A DNA stretch of 64,000 bases from Bordetella genomosp. 2 (GCF_002261345.1 NZ_NEVT01000006.1:558001-622000), one strand, 5' to 3'. Positions 42,687 to 52,201 are shown, counted from the first letter of the stretch. A program made the numbers and translations. The notes: generated by a model not told the origin, from the letters alone.

Positions 42687-44432
42687 TCAATGGATTTCCG
42701 GCTCGCCGGCGGCCGCCTGCGGATGGCCGGTCTGCAGGAAATCGAAATCGCAGCCGGTATCGGCCTGCCCGATGTGTTTCAGGTAGAGCACGCCGTAGCC
42801 GCGCTCGAAACGCGGCGGCGGCGCCTGCCAGGCGGCCTTGCGGGCCGCCAGCTCCTGTTCCGACAACTGCACGTCCAGGCGCCGGTTGGGCACATCCAGC
42901 GTGATCAGGTCGCCATCGCGCACCAGGGCCAGCGGCCCGCCCACATACGACTCGGGCGCCACGTGCAGGACACACGCGCCGTAGCTGGTGCCGCTCATGC
43001 GCGCATCGGAAATGCGCAGCATGTCGCGCACGCCCTGCTTGAGCAGCTTCTGCGGGATCGGCAACTGGCCCCATTCCGGCATGCCGGGCGCGCCCTGCGG
43101 GCCGGCATTCTGCAGCACGATCACGCTGTCGGCGTCGACGTCGAGATCGGGGTCGTCGATGCGCGCGGCCATGTCGTTGTAGTCCTTGAAGACCACCGCC
43201 CGGCCGGTGTGCGTCTGCAGGCGCGCTTCCATGGCGGGCGGCTTGATCACCGCGCCATCGGGCGCCAGATTGCCGCGCAGCACTGCCAGGCCGTCGCGCT
43301 CGACCAGGGCCTGGGCGCGCGAGCGGATCACGTCGTCATTGAACACCCGCGCCCCGGCGATGTTCTCGCCCAGCGTGCGGCCGTCGACCGTTTTCTGCTG
43401 CAGGTCGAGCAGGTCGCCCAACTGCACCAACAGGGCGCGCAGGCCGCCGGCGTAATAGAAGTCTTCCATCAGGTACTTGCCGGCCGGCCGCAGGTTGGCC
43501 AGCACCGGCGTGCTGCGCGCCAGCCGGTCAAAACGGTCGAGGTCGAGCGGGAAGCCGCAACGGCGCGCCATGGCGATCAAGTGCACCACGGCGTTGGTCG
43601 AGCCCGACAGGGCCAGCACGGTGCGCACCGCGTTGTCGAACGAGGCTGCGCTGAGCAGGCTGGAGGGCGTGACGTCTTCCCACACCATCTCGACGATGCG
43701 CTTGCCCGACAGGCTCGCCATCTGGGCATGGCGCGAATCCGGCGCGGGGATCGACGAATAGCCGGACAGGCACAGCCCCAGCGCTTCGACGGCCGCCGTC
43801 ATGGTGGACGCCGTGCCCATGGTCATGCAGTGGCCGGGCGAGCGCGCGATGCCGTCCTCGACCCCCTGCCAGTCGTCCTCGGTGATGTTGCCGGCGCGCA
43901 GCTCCGCCCAGTATTTCCAGGTATCGGAGCCGGAGCCCAGCGTCTGGCCGTTCCAGTTGCCGCGCAGCATCGGCCCGGCCGGCACGAAGATGGTGGGCAG
44001 GTCCATCGAGGCGGCGCCCATCAGCAGCGCCGGCGTGGTCTTGTCGCACCCGCCCATCAGCACACAGCCGTCGGCCGGGTACGAACGCAGCAGCTCCTCG
44101 GTTTCCATGGCCAGCAAGTTGCGGTAGAGCATGGTCGTGGGCTTCTGGAACGGCTCGGACAGGCTCATGGCCGGCATCTCGACCGGAAACCCGCCGGCCT
44201 GCCAGATGCCGCGCTTGACCTCCTCGACGCGCTGCTTGAAGTGGCTGTGGCAGGGATTGATGTCGCTCCAGGTATTGATGATGGCGATCACCGGCTTGCC
44301 CGCATAGTCGGAGCGGTGATAGCCCATCTGCGCGGTGCGCGAGCGGTGGCCGAAAGAACGCAGGTCCTTGACGCCGTACCAGCGGTGGCTGCGCAGATCC
44401 TCGGGGCGCTTGCGCTTGGGTGTGTCGGTCAT
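42687..44432 (-). CDS. IlvD/Edd-family sugar-acid dehydratase
   Basis: Iron-sulfur dehydratase of 581 residues. The start at 44432 gives [20 protein letters not shown], a beginning typical of sugar-acid (pentonate or hexonate) dehydratases rather than of IlvD. The three cluster-binding cysteines are in [24 protein letters not shown] and [13 protein letters not shown], and the C-terminal [17 protein letters not shown] is family-typical. It should convert an aldonic acid to its 2-keto-3-deoxy form. The lactonase gene upstream would supply the aldonate and the aldolase gene downstream (27 nt) would cleave the product. L-arabinonate, D-fuconate or L-rhamnonate-like substrates are candidates. Confidence 0.9.
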   Translation of the reverse strand: MTDTPKRKRPEDLRSHRWYGVKDLRSFGHRSRTAQMGYHRSDYAGKPVIAIINTWSDINPCHSHFKQRVEEVKRGIWQAGGFPVEMPAMSLSEPFQKPTTMLYRNLLAMETEELLRSYPADGCVLMGGCDKTTPALLMGAASMDLPTIFVPAGPMLRGNWNGQTLGSGSDTWKYWAELRAGNITEDDWQGVEDGIARSPGHCMTMGTASTMTAAVEALGLCLSGYSSIPAPDSRHAQMASLSGKRIVEMVWEDVTPSSLLSAASFDNAVRTVLALSGSTNAVVHLIAMARRCGFPLDLDRFDRLARSTPVLANLRPAGKYLMEDFYYAGGLRALLVQLGDLLDLQQKTVDGRTLGENIAGARVFNDDVIRSRAQALVERDGLAVLRGNLAPDGAVIKPPAMEARLQTHTGRAVVFKDYNDMAARIDDPDLDVDADSVIVLQNAGPQGAPGMPEWGQLPIPQKLLKQGVRDMLRISDARMSGTSYGACVLHVAPESYVGGPLALVRDGDLITLDVPNRRLDVQLSEQELAARKAAWQAPPPRFERGYGVLYLKHIGQADTGCDFDFLQTGHPQAAAGEPEIH

Positions 44433-44493
44433 GATGTAGCGGAGTCCTTCTCTTGTCGTGGTCCGGCGGGCCGCCGGGATGTCGGAGATGCCG

Positions 44494-45603
44494 TCAGGCG
44501 CCCAGCAGATAGGGCACGCCGCCGCGTTCGCACAACGCGCGCAGGCGCTGCTCGAGCGCGGCGGGGATGGGGATGCCGTCGCGCAGGCGGCGCGCGCGCT
44601 CGGCGGCCTCGGGCTCGCCGGCCACCAGCACCGGTTGCGCCGGGTCGGCGGCGGGCGTGTCATGCAGCGTGTCGATCACATCGTCCACCTCCTCCTCGAA
44701 AGACCCGGAATCGCGGAACGCGTCCGGGTTGAGCGCCAGGAAGAAATGGCCGATATCGTCGGGCTCGCCCGGCCGCCGCACTGCCGCATGGCGCGCCGCC
44801 ATGGCGCTGCCGCCCAGGGTGCCGCCCAGGATCTGCGCCATGACCGCCAGGCCGTAGCCCTTGTGGCTGCTCATCGCGGCCGTGCCGCCCAGCGGGGTCA
44901 GGCCGCCCTCCGGGCGCTCGAAAATGTATTGCATGGCCTGCGCGGCGTCGGTCACGCTGCGTCCCTGGTCGTCGACCGCCCAGCCCTCCGGCAGGGTGCG
45001 GCCGTGAAAGTCATACACCTTGACCTTGTTGGCGGCCACCGTGGTGGTGGCCATGTCCAGCACGAACGGCTCGTTCTGCGCGGCCGGCGCGGCGAAGGCC
45101 AGCGGGTTGGTGCCCAGCATCGGCGCCGTGCCGCGCGTCGGCACCATGATCAGCGTGGTGGCGCTGCTGGTCACCAGGCCCACGGTGCCGCGCCGCACGG
45201 CGATGCGGGCGTAGACGCCGGCCGCGCCGAAATGATGCGAATTGCGCACCGCCACGGCCCCCACGCCGTGCGCCAGCGCCTTGTCGACCGCCAGGTGCAT
45301 GGCCTGGGCCGCCACCGGGTATCCCAGCCCGCCCATGCCGTCGAGCAGCGCAGTGCAGACCGCATCGCGCACCACCCGCGGCCGCGCATCGATGCGCAGC
45401 GTGCCGGCGCGCAGCTTGGCCTCGTACGACGGCAGCATGGAAATGCCGTGTGAATCGATGCCCAGCAGATCCGTCTCGGTCATCAAGTCGGCCGTGGTGG
45501 CGGCCAGGTCGTCGGCCATGCCCCAGGCCGCGAGCACCCTGACGATCTGCTCGCGCACCTGCTCGGCGCGCACTCTTGCCACTTCCGTACTACTGCCCTG
45601 CAC
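44494..45603 (-). CDS. Malate/L-lactate dehydrogenase family (Ldh2) oxidoreductase
   Basis: NAD(P)-dependent 2-hydroxyacid or sugar-acid dehydrogenase of 369 residues in the Ldh2/MDG superfamily, distinct from Rossmann dehydrogenases. Motifs include [16 protein letters not shown] with the conserved histidine, [19 protein letters not shown] and [19 protein letters not shown]. The helix [15 protein letters not shown] near the C-terminus is typical. It lies 61 nt before the dehydratase gene in the same direction. An 11-bp GC hairpin separates it from the upstream GntR regulator gene. Its role in the pathway is probably reduction or oxidation of a keto acid; the exact step is unclear. Confidence 0.88.
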   Translation of the reverse strand: MQGSSTEVARVRAEQVREQIVRVLAAWGMADDLAATTADLMTETDLLGIDSHGISMLPSYEAKLRAGTLRIDARPRVVRDAVCTALLDGMGGLGYPVAAQAMHLAVDKALAHGVGAVAVRNSHHFGAAGVYARIAVRRGTVGLVTSSATTLIMVPTRGTAPMLGTNPLAFAAPAAQNEPFVLDMATTTVAANKVKVYDFHGRTLPEGWAVDDQGRSVTDAAQAMQYIFERPEGGLTPLGGTAAMSSHKGYGLAVMAQILGGTLGGSAMAARHAAVRRPGEPDDIGHFFLALNPDAFRDSGSFEEEVDDVIDTLHDTPAADPAQPVLVAGEPEAAERARRLRDGIPIPAALEQRLRALCERGGVPYLLGA

Positions 45604-45633
45604 TGCCTGTCTCCTTCGGGTCGCTGCCCGCTG

Positions 45634-45659
45634 GCCGGCTCCGCTCGCGCGGAGCCGGC
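45634..45659 (-). other. Intercistronic 11-bp hairpin between GntR and Ldh2-type genes
   Basis: GCCGGCTCCGC (45634-45644) pairs perfectly with GCGGAGCCGGC (45649-45659), loop TCGC. It has no T-run, so it may set relative levels of regulator and enzymes by mRNA stability or partial termination. Confidence 0.4.
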
Positions 45660-45692
45660 TGGTTGTTGTCCTGCCGCGCTACGCCGCCGGGC

Positions 45693-46493
45693 CTAGTCGC
45701 GTTCGCGATCGACCAGCCGGTGCCGGGCCTGGCCCAGGTGGAACTGCATGGCCACGCGCGCCCGTTCGCCGTCCTGTTCGCGGATGGCGCCGAGGATGGC
45801 CGCATGCTCGTCGGCCACCCGCTGGGCCCGCTGGCGCGAGCCCGTGCGCGTCAGGCTCAGCGTCAGCCGCATGAAGCCGCTGATCGATTCGTGGATGGAT
45901 TCGAGCACGCCCAGGTAATAGTCGTTGCCGGTGGCCTGCGCGATGCTGGCATGAAAGGCCAGGTCCGCCTCGGGCGAAACATGGCCGTGCTCGAGCGCCT
46001 CGATGAACGCCGCGTGCGCGTCGGCGATCTTGCGCAGTTCGTCGTCGGTGCGCCGCAGCGCCGCCAGGCGCGCCGCATCGCCCTCGAGCGCGACCCGGAC
46101 TTCCTGTGCGCGCAGATACGCGCCTACGTTCTGCACGTCGCTGAAGGTCTTCAGGCGCGGCGCGGGCTGGTGGCTGACGAACGTGCCGAGGCCCTGGTGG
46201 GCCGTGACCAGGCCGTCGGCGCGCAGCCGCAGCAGCGCCTCGCGCACCACCGGCCGCGACACGCCGAAGCGTTCGCAGATTTCGTGCTCGGACGGCAGCT
46301 TGTCGCCGACATTGAGACTGCCGTCGGCGATCTGCTCGAAGATCTGGCCATACAGCTGGTCGGCCAGCCGCACGCGCTGGCCGCGCTCCAGGACCAGCGT
46401 GCCGGCCTCCGGCGCCGCCGCGGCGGCCGCCGGCGCGCCAGCCGTTTTCTTGCGAATCACCTCACTCCCCTTCTTGTCCGTGCCACGAGACAT
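45693..46493 (-). CDS. GntR-family (FadR subfamily) transcriptional regulator
   Basis: DNA-binding repressor or activator of 266 residues, encoded within the operon it probably controls. After a 40-residue Ala-rich tail the winged helix is clear: LADQLYGQIFEQIADGSLNV, LPSEHEICERFGVSRPVVRE and GLVTAHQGLGTFV. The C-terminal FCD ligand domain has the metal-binding Asp and His pattern (DLAFHASIAQATGNDYY, EHAAILGAI). FadR-type GntR proteins of sugar-acid loci usually respond to a pathway intermediate. Inverted repeats ACTTG-N5-CAAGT in the divergent promoter region at 48639-48653 are plausible operators. Confidence 0.92.
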   Translation of the reverse strand: MSRGTDKKGSEVIRKKTAGAPAAAAAAPEAGTLVLERGQRVRLADQLYGQIFEQIADGSLNVGDKLPSEHEICERFGVSRPVVREALLRLRADGLVTAHQGLGTFVSHQPAPRLKTFSDVQNVGAYLRAQEVRVALEGDAARLAALRRTDDELRKIADAHAAFIEALEHGHVSPEADLAFHASIAQATGNDYYLGVLESIHESISGFMRLTLSLTRTGSRQRAQRVADEHAAILGAIREQDGERARVAMQFHLGQARHRLVDRERD

Positions 46494-46538
46494 CTATATA
46501 CCACTGTGCGGGCCCGGCGGGCGCCGCCGCCGGGCCGG

Positions 46539-47594
46539 TCAGCCGCCCGGCGCCCCCTGGACGTTGACGTACAAGGCGTAGACCGAATGCGACGAGGCCA
46601 TGAACAAGCGGTTGCGCGAGGCCCCGCCAAAGCACAGGTTGGCGCAGCGCTCCGGCAGGTGGATGTGGCCGAGCGGCTTGCCGCCCGGCGAAATGACCCG
46701 CACCCCGTCCTTGCCCTCGCCCATGCCCCAGCCGCACCACAGATTGCCGTCCGCGTCGCAGCGCATGCCGTCGATGGTGCCGCCCTGCGCGTCCAGGAAC
46801 ACGCGCCCATTGGCGGGACGGCCGTCGCCGCCCAGGTCATAGACGTGAATCAGGCGGTTCGGCGTGGCGCGCCCCTCGACCACGTATAGCAGCTTGCCGT
46901 CGGGGGAAAAGCACAGCCCGTTGGTGCCTTTCAGGCCGGTGATCATGGCCTCGCCCCGGCCCGTGGCCGCGTCGATACGGTAGACCGTGTGCGGCAGCTC
47001 GGCGACGGCCTTGCGGCCCTCGTAATTGCCGCCGATGCCGAACGGCGGATCCGAGAACCAGATCGACCCATCCGCATGGCAGATGACATCGTTGGGGGAG
47101 TTCAGCGGCTTGCCTTCGTAGCTGTCCATCAGCACTGTGATCGAACCGTCGTATTCGGTGCGCGTCACGCGCCGTGTCAGGTGCTCGCAGGTCACCAGCC
47201 GGCCCTGCCGGTCGCGCGTATTGCCATTGGCATAATTCGAGGGCTTGCGGAACTCGCTGACGGCGCCAGTTTCCTCTTCCCACTTCATGATGCGGTTGTT
47301 CGGGATGTCGCTCCACAGCAGGAAGCGGCCGTCGCCGAACCATACCGGCCCCTCGGCCCAACGCATGCCGGTGGCGATGCGCTCGACGCCGGCATTGAAG
47401 AGTCGATAGGCGTCGAAGGCCGGATCGAGGGTCTCGATGGCCGGATCCGGATACGCGGCGGCCGGCTGCCAGGCCAGCGCCCAGCCCGGCAGGGCGGCGG
47501 CCGCCGCGGCCATGCCGGCGCCCGCCAGCGCCCGGCGCCGCGCCGAATTGGCCGGCGCGCCGGCCGGCAACGACTGCGAATCTACCTCGGGCAT
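46539..47594 (-). CDS. SMP-30/gluconolactonase-family lactonase, exported
   Basis: Six-bladed beta-propeller lactonase of 351 residues that would open a sugar lactone to its aldonic acid. The N-terminus has a twin-arginine-like signal (NSARRRALAGAGMAAAAAAL) with cleavage near ALA, so the enzyme probably acts in the periplasm. Metal-binding motifs include AEGPVWFGDGRFLLWSDIPN, NSPNDVICHADGSIWFSDPP and GTNGLCFSPDGKLLYVVEG. It lies 64 nt after the DapA-type gene and 45 nt before the GntR gene in the same direction. A periplasmic lactonase would deliver the free acid to the Bug receptors encoded divergently. Confidence 0.9.
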   Translation of the reverse strand: MPEVDSQSLPAGAPANSARRRALAGAGMAAAAAALPGWALAWQPAAAYPDPAIETLDPAFDAYRLFNAGVERIATGMRWAEGPVWFGDGRFLLWSDIPNNRIMKWEEETGAVSEFRKPSNYANGNTRDRQGRLVTCEHLTRRVTRTEYDGSITVLMDSYEGKPLNSPNDVICHADGSIWFSDPPFGIGGNYEGRKAVAELPHTVYRIDAATGRGEAMITGLKGTNGLCFSPDGKLLYVVEGRATPNRLIHVYDLGGDGRPANGRVFLDAQGGTIDGMRCDADGNLWCGWGMGEGKDGVRVISPGGKPLGHIHLPERCANLCFGGASRNRLFMASSHSVYALYVNVQGAPGG

Positions 47595-47658
47595 GGATGT
47601 CTCCTTGTTGTAATCGTGGCGCGCGCCGGGCCGCCAGCGGCCCGGCCGGCAACGCGGT

Positions 47659-48588
47659 TCAGGCGGCGACGGCCTCCCGGTCCCATTCCAGCAGCGCGCG
47701 CGCCACCGGCGCCACGCGTTCGCGCTCCGCCGCCGACAAGCCGGTGAGCAACGGCAGCATCGGCCCCATGTCGGCCACGCCGGCCAGCGTCACGGCGTCA
47801 TGCAGCACGCGGATCGGGCTGATTTCGTCGCGGCAGTCCTCCAGCCCCAGGTAGCGCGCGCGCACTTGCTCGGCCTCGTCGAAACGGCCTTCGTGCAGCA
47901 GGCGCAGCAGGCGCATGGAACCGCGCGGCGCCACGCATACCGAGCCCGAGGTGAAGCTCTTGAGCCCGAACTGGCGGAAGTGCGTGATGGCCGGACGCTC
48001 GCCGATGCCGCTGACCAGCCAGCGCGAATCCACCGCCGCCAGCAGGGCCGACAGGTAAGGGTCGTCGGCCGGATCGTCGCGCACCACGGCGTATTTCAAG
48101 GCCACGATGCGGCCCTCTTCGACCAGCCCGGCGACTGTCTGCGGCGCCAGGTAGCCGGACGATTTGAGATACACCACCACCGGCTTGCCCAGCGCGTCGC
48201 TGAAGCGGCGGATGCCGTCGGCCAGCCCGGCATCCGTGTACGGGAACGACATGGGCAGCAGCATGGCGGTCGGAAAGGCGCGCGAACGCAGGATGGCCGC
48301 CTGGTCGATCAGCTTGCCGTAGTCCGGGCCGGCCGACGGCAGCACCCAGGTGTCGTCGCCGGCGGCCTCGGCCAGGAAGTCGACCAGGCGCGCGTATTCA
48401 CTGACCGCCACGTTGTAGAAGTTGGCGTTGCCGCCGTACATGACATTGCGCACGCCGCCCTGCTCCAGGTGGCGCAACAGGGCCTTGTTGGCCTCCGTGT
48501 CCAGCGACAGGTCGGGCTTGCGCGCCAAGGGCGGCACGGCGATGACGGAACGCTGCAGGTCGGCGGCAGTGACCGGGGTGGTTTTCAT
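47659..48588 (-). CDS. DapA-superfamily lyase/dehydratase
   Basis: Class I (Schiff-base) lyase of 309 residues in the DHDPS/NAL family, first gene of the leftward sugar-acid operon. The start at 48588 follows an AGGAG ribosome site; a longer frame to 48663 would read through the promoter region. The Schiff-base lysine is probably in RIVALKYAVVRDD, with the conserved tyrosine in VYLKSSGYLA. The N-terminal substrate motif is degenerate (GVRNVMYGGNANFYNVAVSE), so it is not a dihydrodipicolinate synthase. A 2-keto-3-deoxy acid aldolase or 5-dehydro-4-deoxyglucarate-type dehydratase is more likely. It gives the locus a second possible cleavage enzyme besides the HpaI-type aldolase. Confidence 0.85.
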   Translation of the reverse strand: MKTTPVTAADLQRSVIAVPPLARKPDLSLDTEANKALLRHLEQGGVRNVMYGGNANFYNVAVSEYARLVDFLAEAAGDDTWVLPSAGPDYGKLIDQAAILRSRAFPTAMLLPMSFPYTDAGLADGIRRFSDALGKPVVVYLKSSGYLAPQTVAGLVEEGRIVALKYAVVRDDPADDPYLSALLAAVDSRWLVSGIGERPAITHFRQFGLKSFTSGSVCVAPRGSMRLLRLLHEGRFDEAEQVRARYLGLEDCRDEISPIRVLHDAVTLAGVADMGPMLPLLTGLSAAERERVAPVARALLEWDREAVAA

Positions 48589-48633
48589 GCGGGACTCCTG
48601 GAAAGCCTGGGTTATCGGTGAAAGCTTGAAAAA

Positions 48634-48663
48634 AGTATACTTGGTTGACAAGTAAAAGCTCAA
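48634..48663 (-). promoter_or_regulatory. Predicted promoter of the leftward sugar-acid operon
   Basis: On the minus strand TTGAGC (-35, plus 48658-48663) and TATACT (-10, plus 48634-48639) are spaced by 18 nt. The spacer contains the ACTTG-N5-CAAGT inverted repeat. Confidence 0.6.
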
Positions 48664-48685
48664 TACCTATATTTGTTTTACAAGA
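48639..48685. promoter_or_regulatory. Candidate GntR operators in the divergent promoter region
   Basis: TACTTG-GTTGA-CAAGTA (48638-48654) is a perfect 6-bp inverted repeat with a 5-nt spacer. TTTG-TTTTA-CAAG (48672-48684) repeats the half-sites with the same spacer. Their centres lie 32 bp apart, about three helical turns. The first site covers both promoters' core elements and the second covers the plus-strand -10 and start point. Confidence 0.55.
48645..48673 (+). promoter_or_regulatory. Predicted promoter of the Bug receptor genes
   Basis: TTGACA (48645-48650) and TATATT (48668-48673) are spaced by 17 nt, close to consensus. It overlaps the leftward promoter, so one regulator could control both arms. 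Confidence 0.65.
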
Positions 48686-48737
48686 AGGATTCGCCCATTG
48701 CAAAGATACGCGGCAACGCGCACAGAGGAGGCACGAC

Positions 48738-49739
48738 ATGCTTGTCAATTTTTCTGCCCGTCGCCTGCTGGCCGGGCTGGGCGCCGCGGCGGCGCTGCTG
48801 GGCGGCGGCGCCGCGACCGCCGCCAACGCCTATCCCGACCGCCAGGTCACTATCCTGGTGCCCTTCCCGGCGGGCGGCACTACCGACATCGCCGCGCGCG
48901 TCGTGGCCGCCGAGCTGGGCAAGCAGTGGCAGCAGCCGGTAGTCGTGGAAAATCGCGCCGGCGCCGGCGGCAACGTCGGCACCGCCGAGGCCGCCCGCGC
49001 CAAGCCCGACGGCTACACCTTGTTGATGGGCACCGTCAGCACGCATGCCATCAACCAGTCGGTCTACGCGCAATTGCCCTACGATCCGGTGCGCGACTTC
49101 ACCCCCGTGACCCTGGTGATTCCCGTGCCGAACATCCTGGAGCTCAATCCCGCCTTCGCGGACCGCCACCAGATCCGCTCGGTGGCGGACTTGATCGCCT
49201 ACCTGAAGGCGAACCCCGGCAAGGTCAACATGGCGTCCACGGGCAACGGCACTTCCACCCATTTGTCGGGCGAGCTGTTCCAGGCCATGACCGGCACCAA
49301 GATGACGCACGTGCCCTACAAGGGCAGCAGCCCGGCGCTGACGGACGTCATGAGCGGTTCGGCCGACCTGATTTTCGACAACCTGCCGTCTTCCATGGGG
49401 TTCCTCAAAGCCGGCAAGCTGCGGCCGCTGGCAGTCACCACGACCGAGCGCTCGCCGGCGCTGCCGGACGTGCCGACCATGGCCGAGGCCGGCGTGGCCG
49501 GCTACGACGCTTCCAGCTGGTTCGGGCTGCTGGCGCCGGCCGGCACGCCGCCGGCCATCGTCGAACAGGTGCAGCGCGACGTGGCCGCGATCCTCAAGCA
49601 GCCGGCGGTGCGCGAGCGCTTCGCCGCGCTGGGCGCCGTGCCCTCGGGCAATACGCCGGCGCAGTTCAAGCAGCTCATGGCCGACGAAACCGCCAAATGG
49701 GCCAAGGTGGTCGAACAATCCGGGGCCCGGGTCGACTGA
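48738..49739 (+). CDS. Bug-family (TctC) tripartite tricarboxylate transporter receptor
   Basis: Periplasmic solute receptor of 333 residues. The start at 48738 has a GAGGAGG ribosome site. The signal peptide ([20 protein letters not shown], cleavage near ANA) is followed by the family start [20 protein letters not shown] and the ligand loop of the second domain ([20 protein letters not shown]). Bug receptors bind carboxylates and amides. No tctA or tctB membrane genes are nearby, so it may use components encoded elsewhere, as many Bordetella Bug proteins do. Linkage to the lactonase and dehydratase suggests a sugar-acid ligand. Confidence 0.93.
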   Translation: MLVNFSARRLLAGLGAAAALLGGGAATAANAYPDRQVTILVPFPAGGTTDIAARVVAAELGKQWQQPVVVENRAGAGGNVGTAEAARAKPDGYTLLMGTVSTHAINQSVYAQLPYDPVRDFTPVTLVIPVPNILELNPAFADRHQIRSVADLIAYLKANPGKVNMASTGNGTSTHLSGELFQAMTGTKMTHVPYKGSSPALTDVMSGSADLIFDNLPSSMGFLKAGKLRPLAVTTTERSPALPDVPTMAEAGVAGYDASSWFGLLAPAGTPPAIVEQVQRDVAAILKQPAVRERFAALGAVPSGNTPAQFKQLMADETAKWAKVVEQSGARVD

Positions 49740-49821
49740 CCGGGAGCCTCGCCGGGTTTCCCCAAGCCGCCGGAGCGCGTGGCCGGCGGCCTTTCCAACA
49801 ACACGCGCACCAGGAGACATC

Positions 49822-50793
49822 GTGAACAAACTGATCTGCGCCATCGCCGCCGCCAGCCTTGCCGTGCTGGGCGGCGCCGCCGCCCACGCGGCGTCCTATC
49901 CGGACAAGCCGGTCACCATCATCGTGCCCTTCGTGCCCGGCGGCTCCTCGGACATCACCGCCCGCTCGGTCATGCCAGGCCTGCAGAAGCTCCTCGGCCA
50001 GAGTTTTGTGGCCGAGAACAAACCCGGCGCCAACAGCGCCATCGGCGCCCAGGCGCTGGCGCGCGCCCCGGCCGACGGCTACACCATGATGGTCGGCTCG
50101 ATCGGCACGTTCGCCATCAACGAAGCCCTGTACAAAGAGCTGGCCTACAACCCCAGCAAGGATTTCCAGTACCTGACCCAGGCCGTGCGCAACCCCAATA
50201 TCCTGGTGGCCCCGCCGTCGTTCCCGCCCAACACCGTGGCGGAACTGGTCGAGTACGCCAAGAAGCATCCCGGCGAAGTGACCTATGCTTCGTCCGGCAC
50301 GGGCTCCTCGGACCACCTGTCGGCCATCCTGTTCCGCCAGCGCACCGGCACCACCGGCGTGGACGTCCCCTATCGCGGCGGCGCGGCCGCCATCGCGGAC
50401 CTGCTCGGCGCCCAGGTGAACGTATCGTTCCAGAACCTCGGCGCGGTGCAGAAGCACGTGCTGGCCGGCAAGCTCAAGGCGCTGGCCATCACCGGCGAGG
50501 CGCGCGTGCCCGAACTGCCCGACGTGCCCACGCTCGGCGAAGCCGGCATCAAGGACATGGTGGTGTACTCCTGGCAAGGGTTCGCCGTGCCCAAGGGTAC
50601 GCCGGCGCCCGTGGTCAAGACACTGTCGGACGCGCTGCGCACCACCCTGCGCGAGCCGGACGTCACCAAGACGCTGCAGGGCCTGGGCTTCGAGGTCGTG
50701 GCCAGCTCGCCGGAAGAATTCGCCGCATTCCAGCAGGCCGAAGTCAAGCGCTGGAAGGAAGTCATCGCCAAGGGCGGCATCCAGCTGCAGTAG
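49822..50793 (+). CDS. Second Bug-family (TctC) receptor
   Basis: Periplasmic receptor of 323 residues. A GTG start at 49822 with an AGGAG ribosome site gives a clear signal peptide (NKLICAIAAASLAVLGGAAA, cleavage after AHA). The mature protein begins SYPDKPVTIIVPFVPGGSSD and contains VPYRGGAAAIADLLGAQVNV. It follows the first Bug gene by 82 nt in the same direction. Two adjacent receptors imply either two related ligands or a duplication; their ligand-loop sequences differ, which favours different ligands. Confidence 0.93.
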   Translation: MNKLICAIAAASLAVLGGAAAHAASYPDKPVTIIVPFVPGGSSDITARSVMPGLQKLLGQSFVAENKPGANSAIGAQALARAPADGYTMMVGSIGTFAINEALYKELAYNPSKDFQYLTQAVRNPNILVAPPSFPPNTVAELVEYAKKHPGEVTYASSGTGSSDHLSAILFRQRTGTTGVDVPYRGGAAAIADLLGAQVNVSFQNLGAVQKHVLAGKLKALAITGEARVPELPDVPTLGEAGIKDMVVYSWQGFAVPKGTPAPVVKTLSDALRTTLREPDVTKTLQGLGFEVVASSPEEFAAFQQAEVKRWKEVIAKGGIQLQ

Positions 50794-50880
50794 CCTGGCG
50801 CGGGGCCGGCGCGGCCAGGCCGCCGCCGCGCCCCCGAATCAAGTAGCATTTGCATTTTCCCACCTCGACTCCGCAACGAC

Positions 50881-51837
50881 ATGACCACCAAGCACCGCAT
50901 TCTCCAGGTCGGCTCCCTGTCCGGCTCTCCTTCGGCCAACCAGCGCCTGGCCGACGGCTACGACGTTCTCGAGCTCTGGAAACATGCCGACCGCAAGGCG
51001 GCGCTGGCCGAACACGGCAAGGGCATCACGGCCATGGTCACCTCGGCGTCGATCGGCGCCGACGCTGACCTCATCGCCGCCTTGCCCGACCTGAAGGCGA
51101 TCTGCAGCTGGGGCGTGGGCTACGAAACCATCGACGTGCAGGCGGCCCGCCAGCGCGGCGTGCTGGTCAGCAACACGCCCGACGTGCTGACCGACTGCGT
51201 GGCCGACCTGGCCTGGGGCCTGATGATCGCCGGCGCGCGCCGCATGAGCCTGGGCGACCGCTACGTGCGCGCCGGCCGCTGGGGCCAGGTGCATGGCAGC
51301 ATTCCGCTCGGCACCCGTGTCAGCGGCAAGAAGCTCGGCATCGTCGGCCTGGGACGCATCGGCCAAGCCATCGCGCGGCGCGGCGACGGCTTCGACATGC
51401 AGGTGCGGTATCACAACCGGCGCGAACGCAGCGACGTGCCGTACGGCTACGAAGCCTCGCTGGTGGAACTGGCCCGCTGGGCCGACTTCCTGGTGGTGGC
51501 CACTGTCGGCGGCGCCGGCACCCGGCACCTCGTGGACAGCGCTGTCATCGAAGCGCTGGGCCCCAAGGGCGTGATCGTCAATATTGCGCGCGGCCCGGTC
51601 ATCGACGAGCAGGCCCTGGTGGCGGCCCTCGAAAGCGGCAAGCTCGGCTGCGCCGCGCTCGACGTGTTCGAATACGAGCCCAATGTGCCGGACGCGCTCA
51701 AGACCAGCGACAACACCGTGCTGCTGCCGCACATCGGCAGCGCCACCTACGAGACCCGCCTGGCCATGGAAGACCTGATGCTGGAGAACCTGCAGGCCTA
51801 CTTCCAGACGGGCAAGCTGGTGACCCCGGTCGAGTGA
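50881..51837 (+). CDS. D-isomer-specific 2-hydroxyacid dehydrogenase
   Basis: Cytoplasmic NAD(P)H-dependent reductase of 318 residues, similar to hydroxypyruvate/glyoxylate reductases. The nucleotide motif is LGIVGLGRIGQAIARRGDG near residue 150. The catalytic arginine is in VIVNIARGPVIDEQ, the glutamate in DVFEYEPNVPDAL and the histidine in LLPHIGSATYETRL. It could reduce a 2-keto acid such as hydroxypyruvate or glyoxylate arising from aldol cleavage in the divergent operon. It lies 87 nt after the second Bug gene. A perfect hairpin terminator follows. Confidence 0.92.
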   Translation: MTTKHRILQVGSLSGSPSANQRLADGYDVLELWKHADRKAALAEHGKGITAMVTSASIGADADLIAALPDLKAICSWGVGYETIDVQAARQRGVLVSNTPDVLTDCVADLAWGLMIAGARRMSLGDRYVRAGRWGQVHGSIPLGTRVSGKKLGIVGLGRIGQAIARRGDGFDMQVRYHNRRERSDVPYGYEASLVELARWADFLVVATVGGAGTRHLVDSAVIEALGPKGVIVNIARGPVIDEQALVAALESGKLGCAALDVFEYEPNVPDALKTSDNTVLLPHIGSATYETRLAMEDLMLENLQAYFQTGKLVTPVE

Positions 51838-51859
51838 CGGGCGCGCGGCCGCCCGGTCG

Positions 51860-51906
51860 CCGCACAGCAAAAAGCCGCGAATCCCTCGCGGCTTTTTGCT
51901 GTGCGG
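51860..51906. terminator. Bidirectional terminator between the dehydrogenase and DUF3579 genes
   Basis: A perfect 21-bp inverted repeat (51860-51880 with 51886-51906, loop ATCCC) with AAAAA and TTTTT inside the arms. It can stop transcription from both convergent genes. Confidence 0.85.
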
Positions 51907-51910
51907 CCCG

Positions 51911-52201
51911 TCAGACTTCGCGCTCTTCGGTCTTGAGCTTGTTGTCGTGGGCGAAATCCACCACGAACTTGTAGGCCAGCGGTTCCAGGTCGCGCAGGCG
52001 CTGGTCGACCACGATGCCGCGCACGCCGTCGATCATGACCGGCAGCACATAGGGCGAATAGGTGAGGTGGCTGCCGGAGGATCCCGGGGGACGGAACTGG
52101 GCCATGACACCGGCCAGCCGCTCGGCCCAGTCGCTGGGACGGAACCGGGCGCCACTTTCGGTGACGCCGTGGATAACGAATTGTTTGACGCGATTTGGCA
52201 T
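51911..52201 (-). CDS. DUF3579 family protein
   Basis: Small protein of 96 residues found mostly in betaproteobacteria, often beside argF as here. The start at 52201 gives PNRVKQFVIHGVTESGARFR, and the rest (PSDWAERLAGVMAQFRPP, GVRGIVVDQRLRDLEPLAYK) is the whole conserved domain. There is no signal peptide or membrane segment. Its function is unknown. It is divergent from argF over a 111-nt gap and ends at the terminator shared with the sugar-acid locus. Confidence 0.88.
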   Translation of the reverse strand: MPNRVKQFVIHGVTESGARFRPSDWAERLAGVMAQFRPPGSSGSHLTYSPYVLPVMIDGVRGIVVDQRLRDLEPLAYKFVVDFAHDNKLKTEEREV

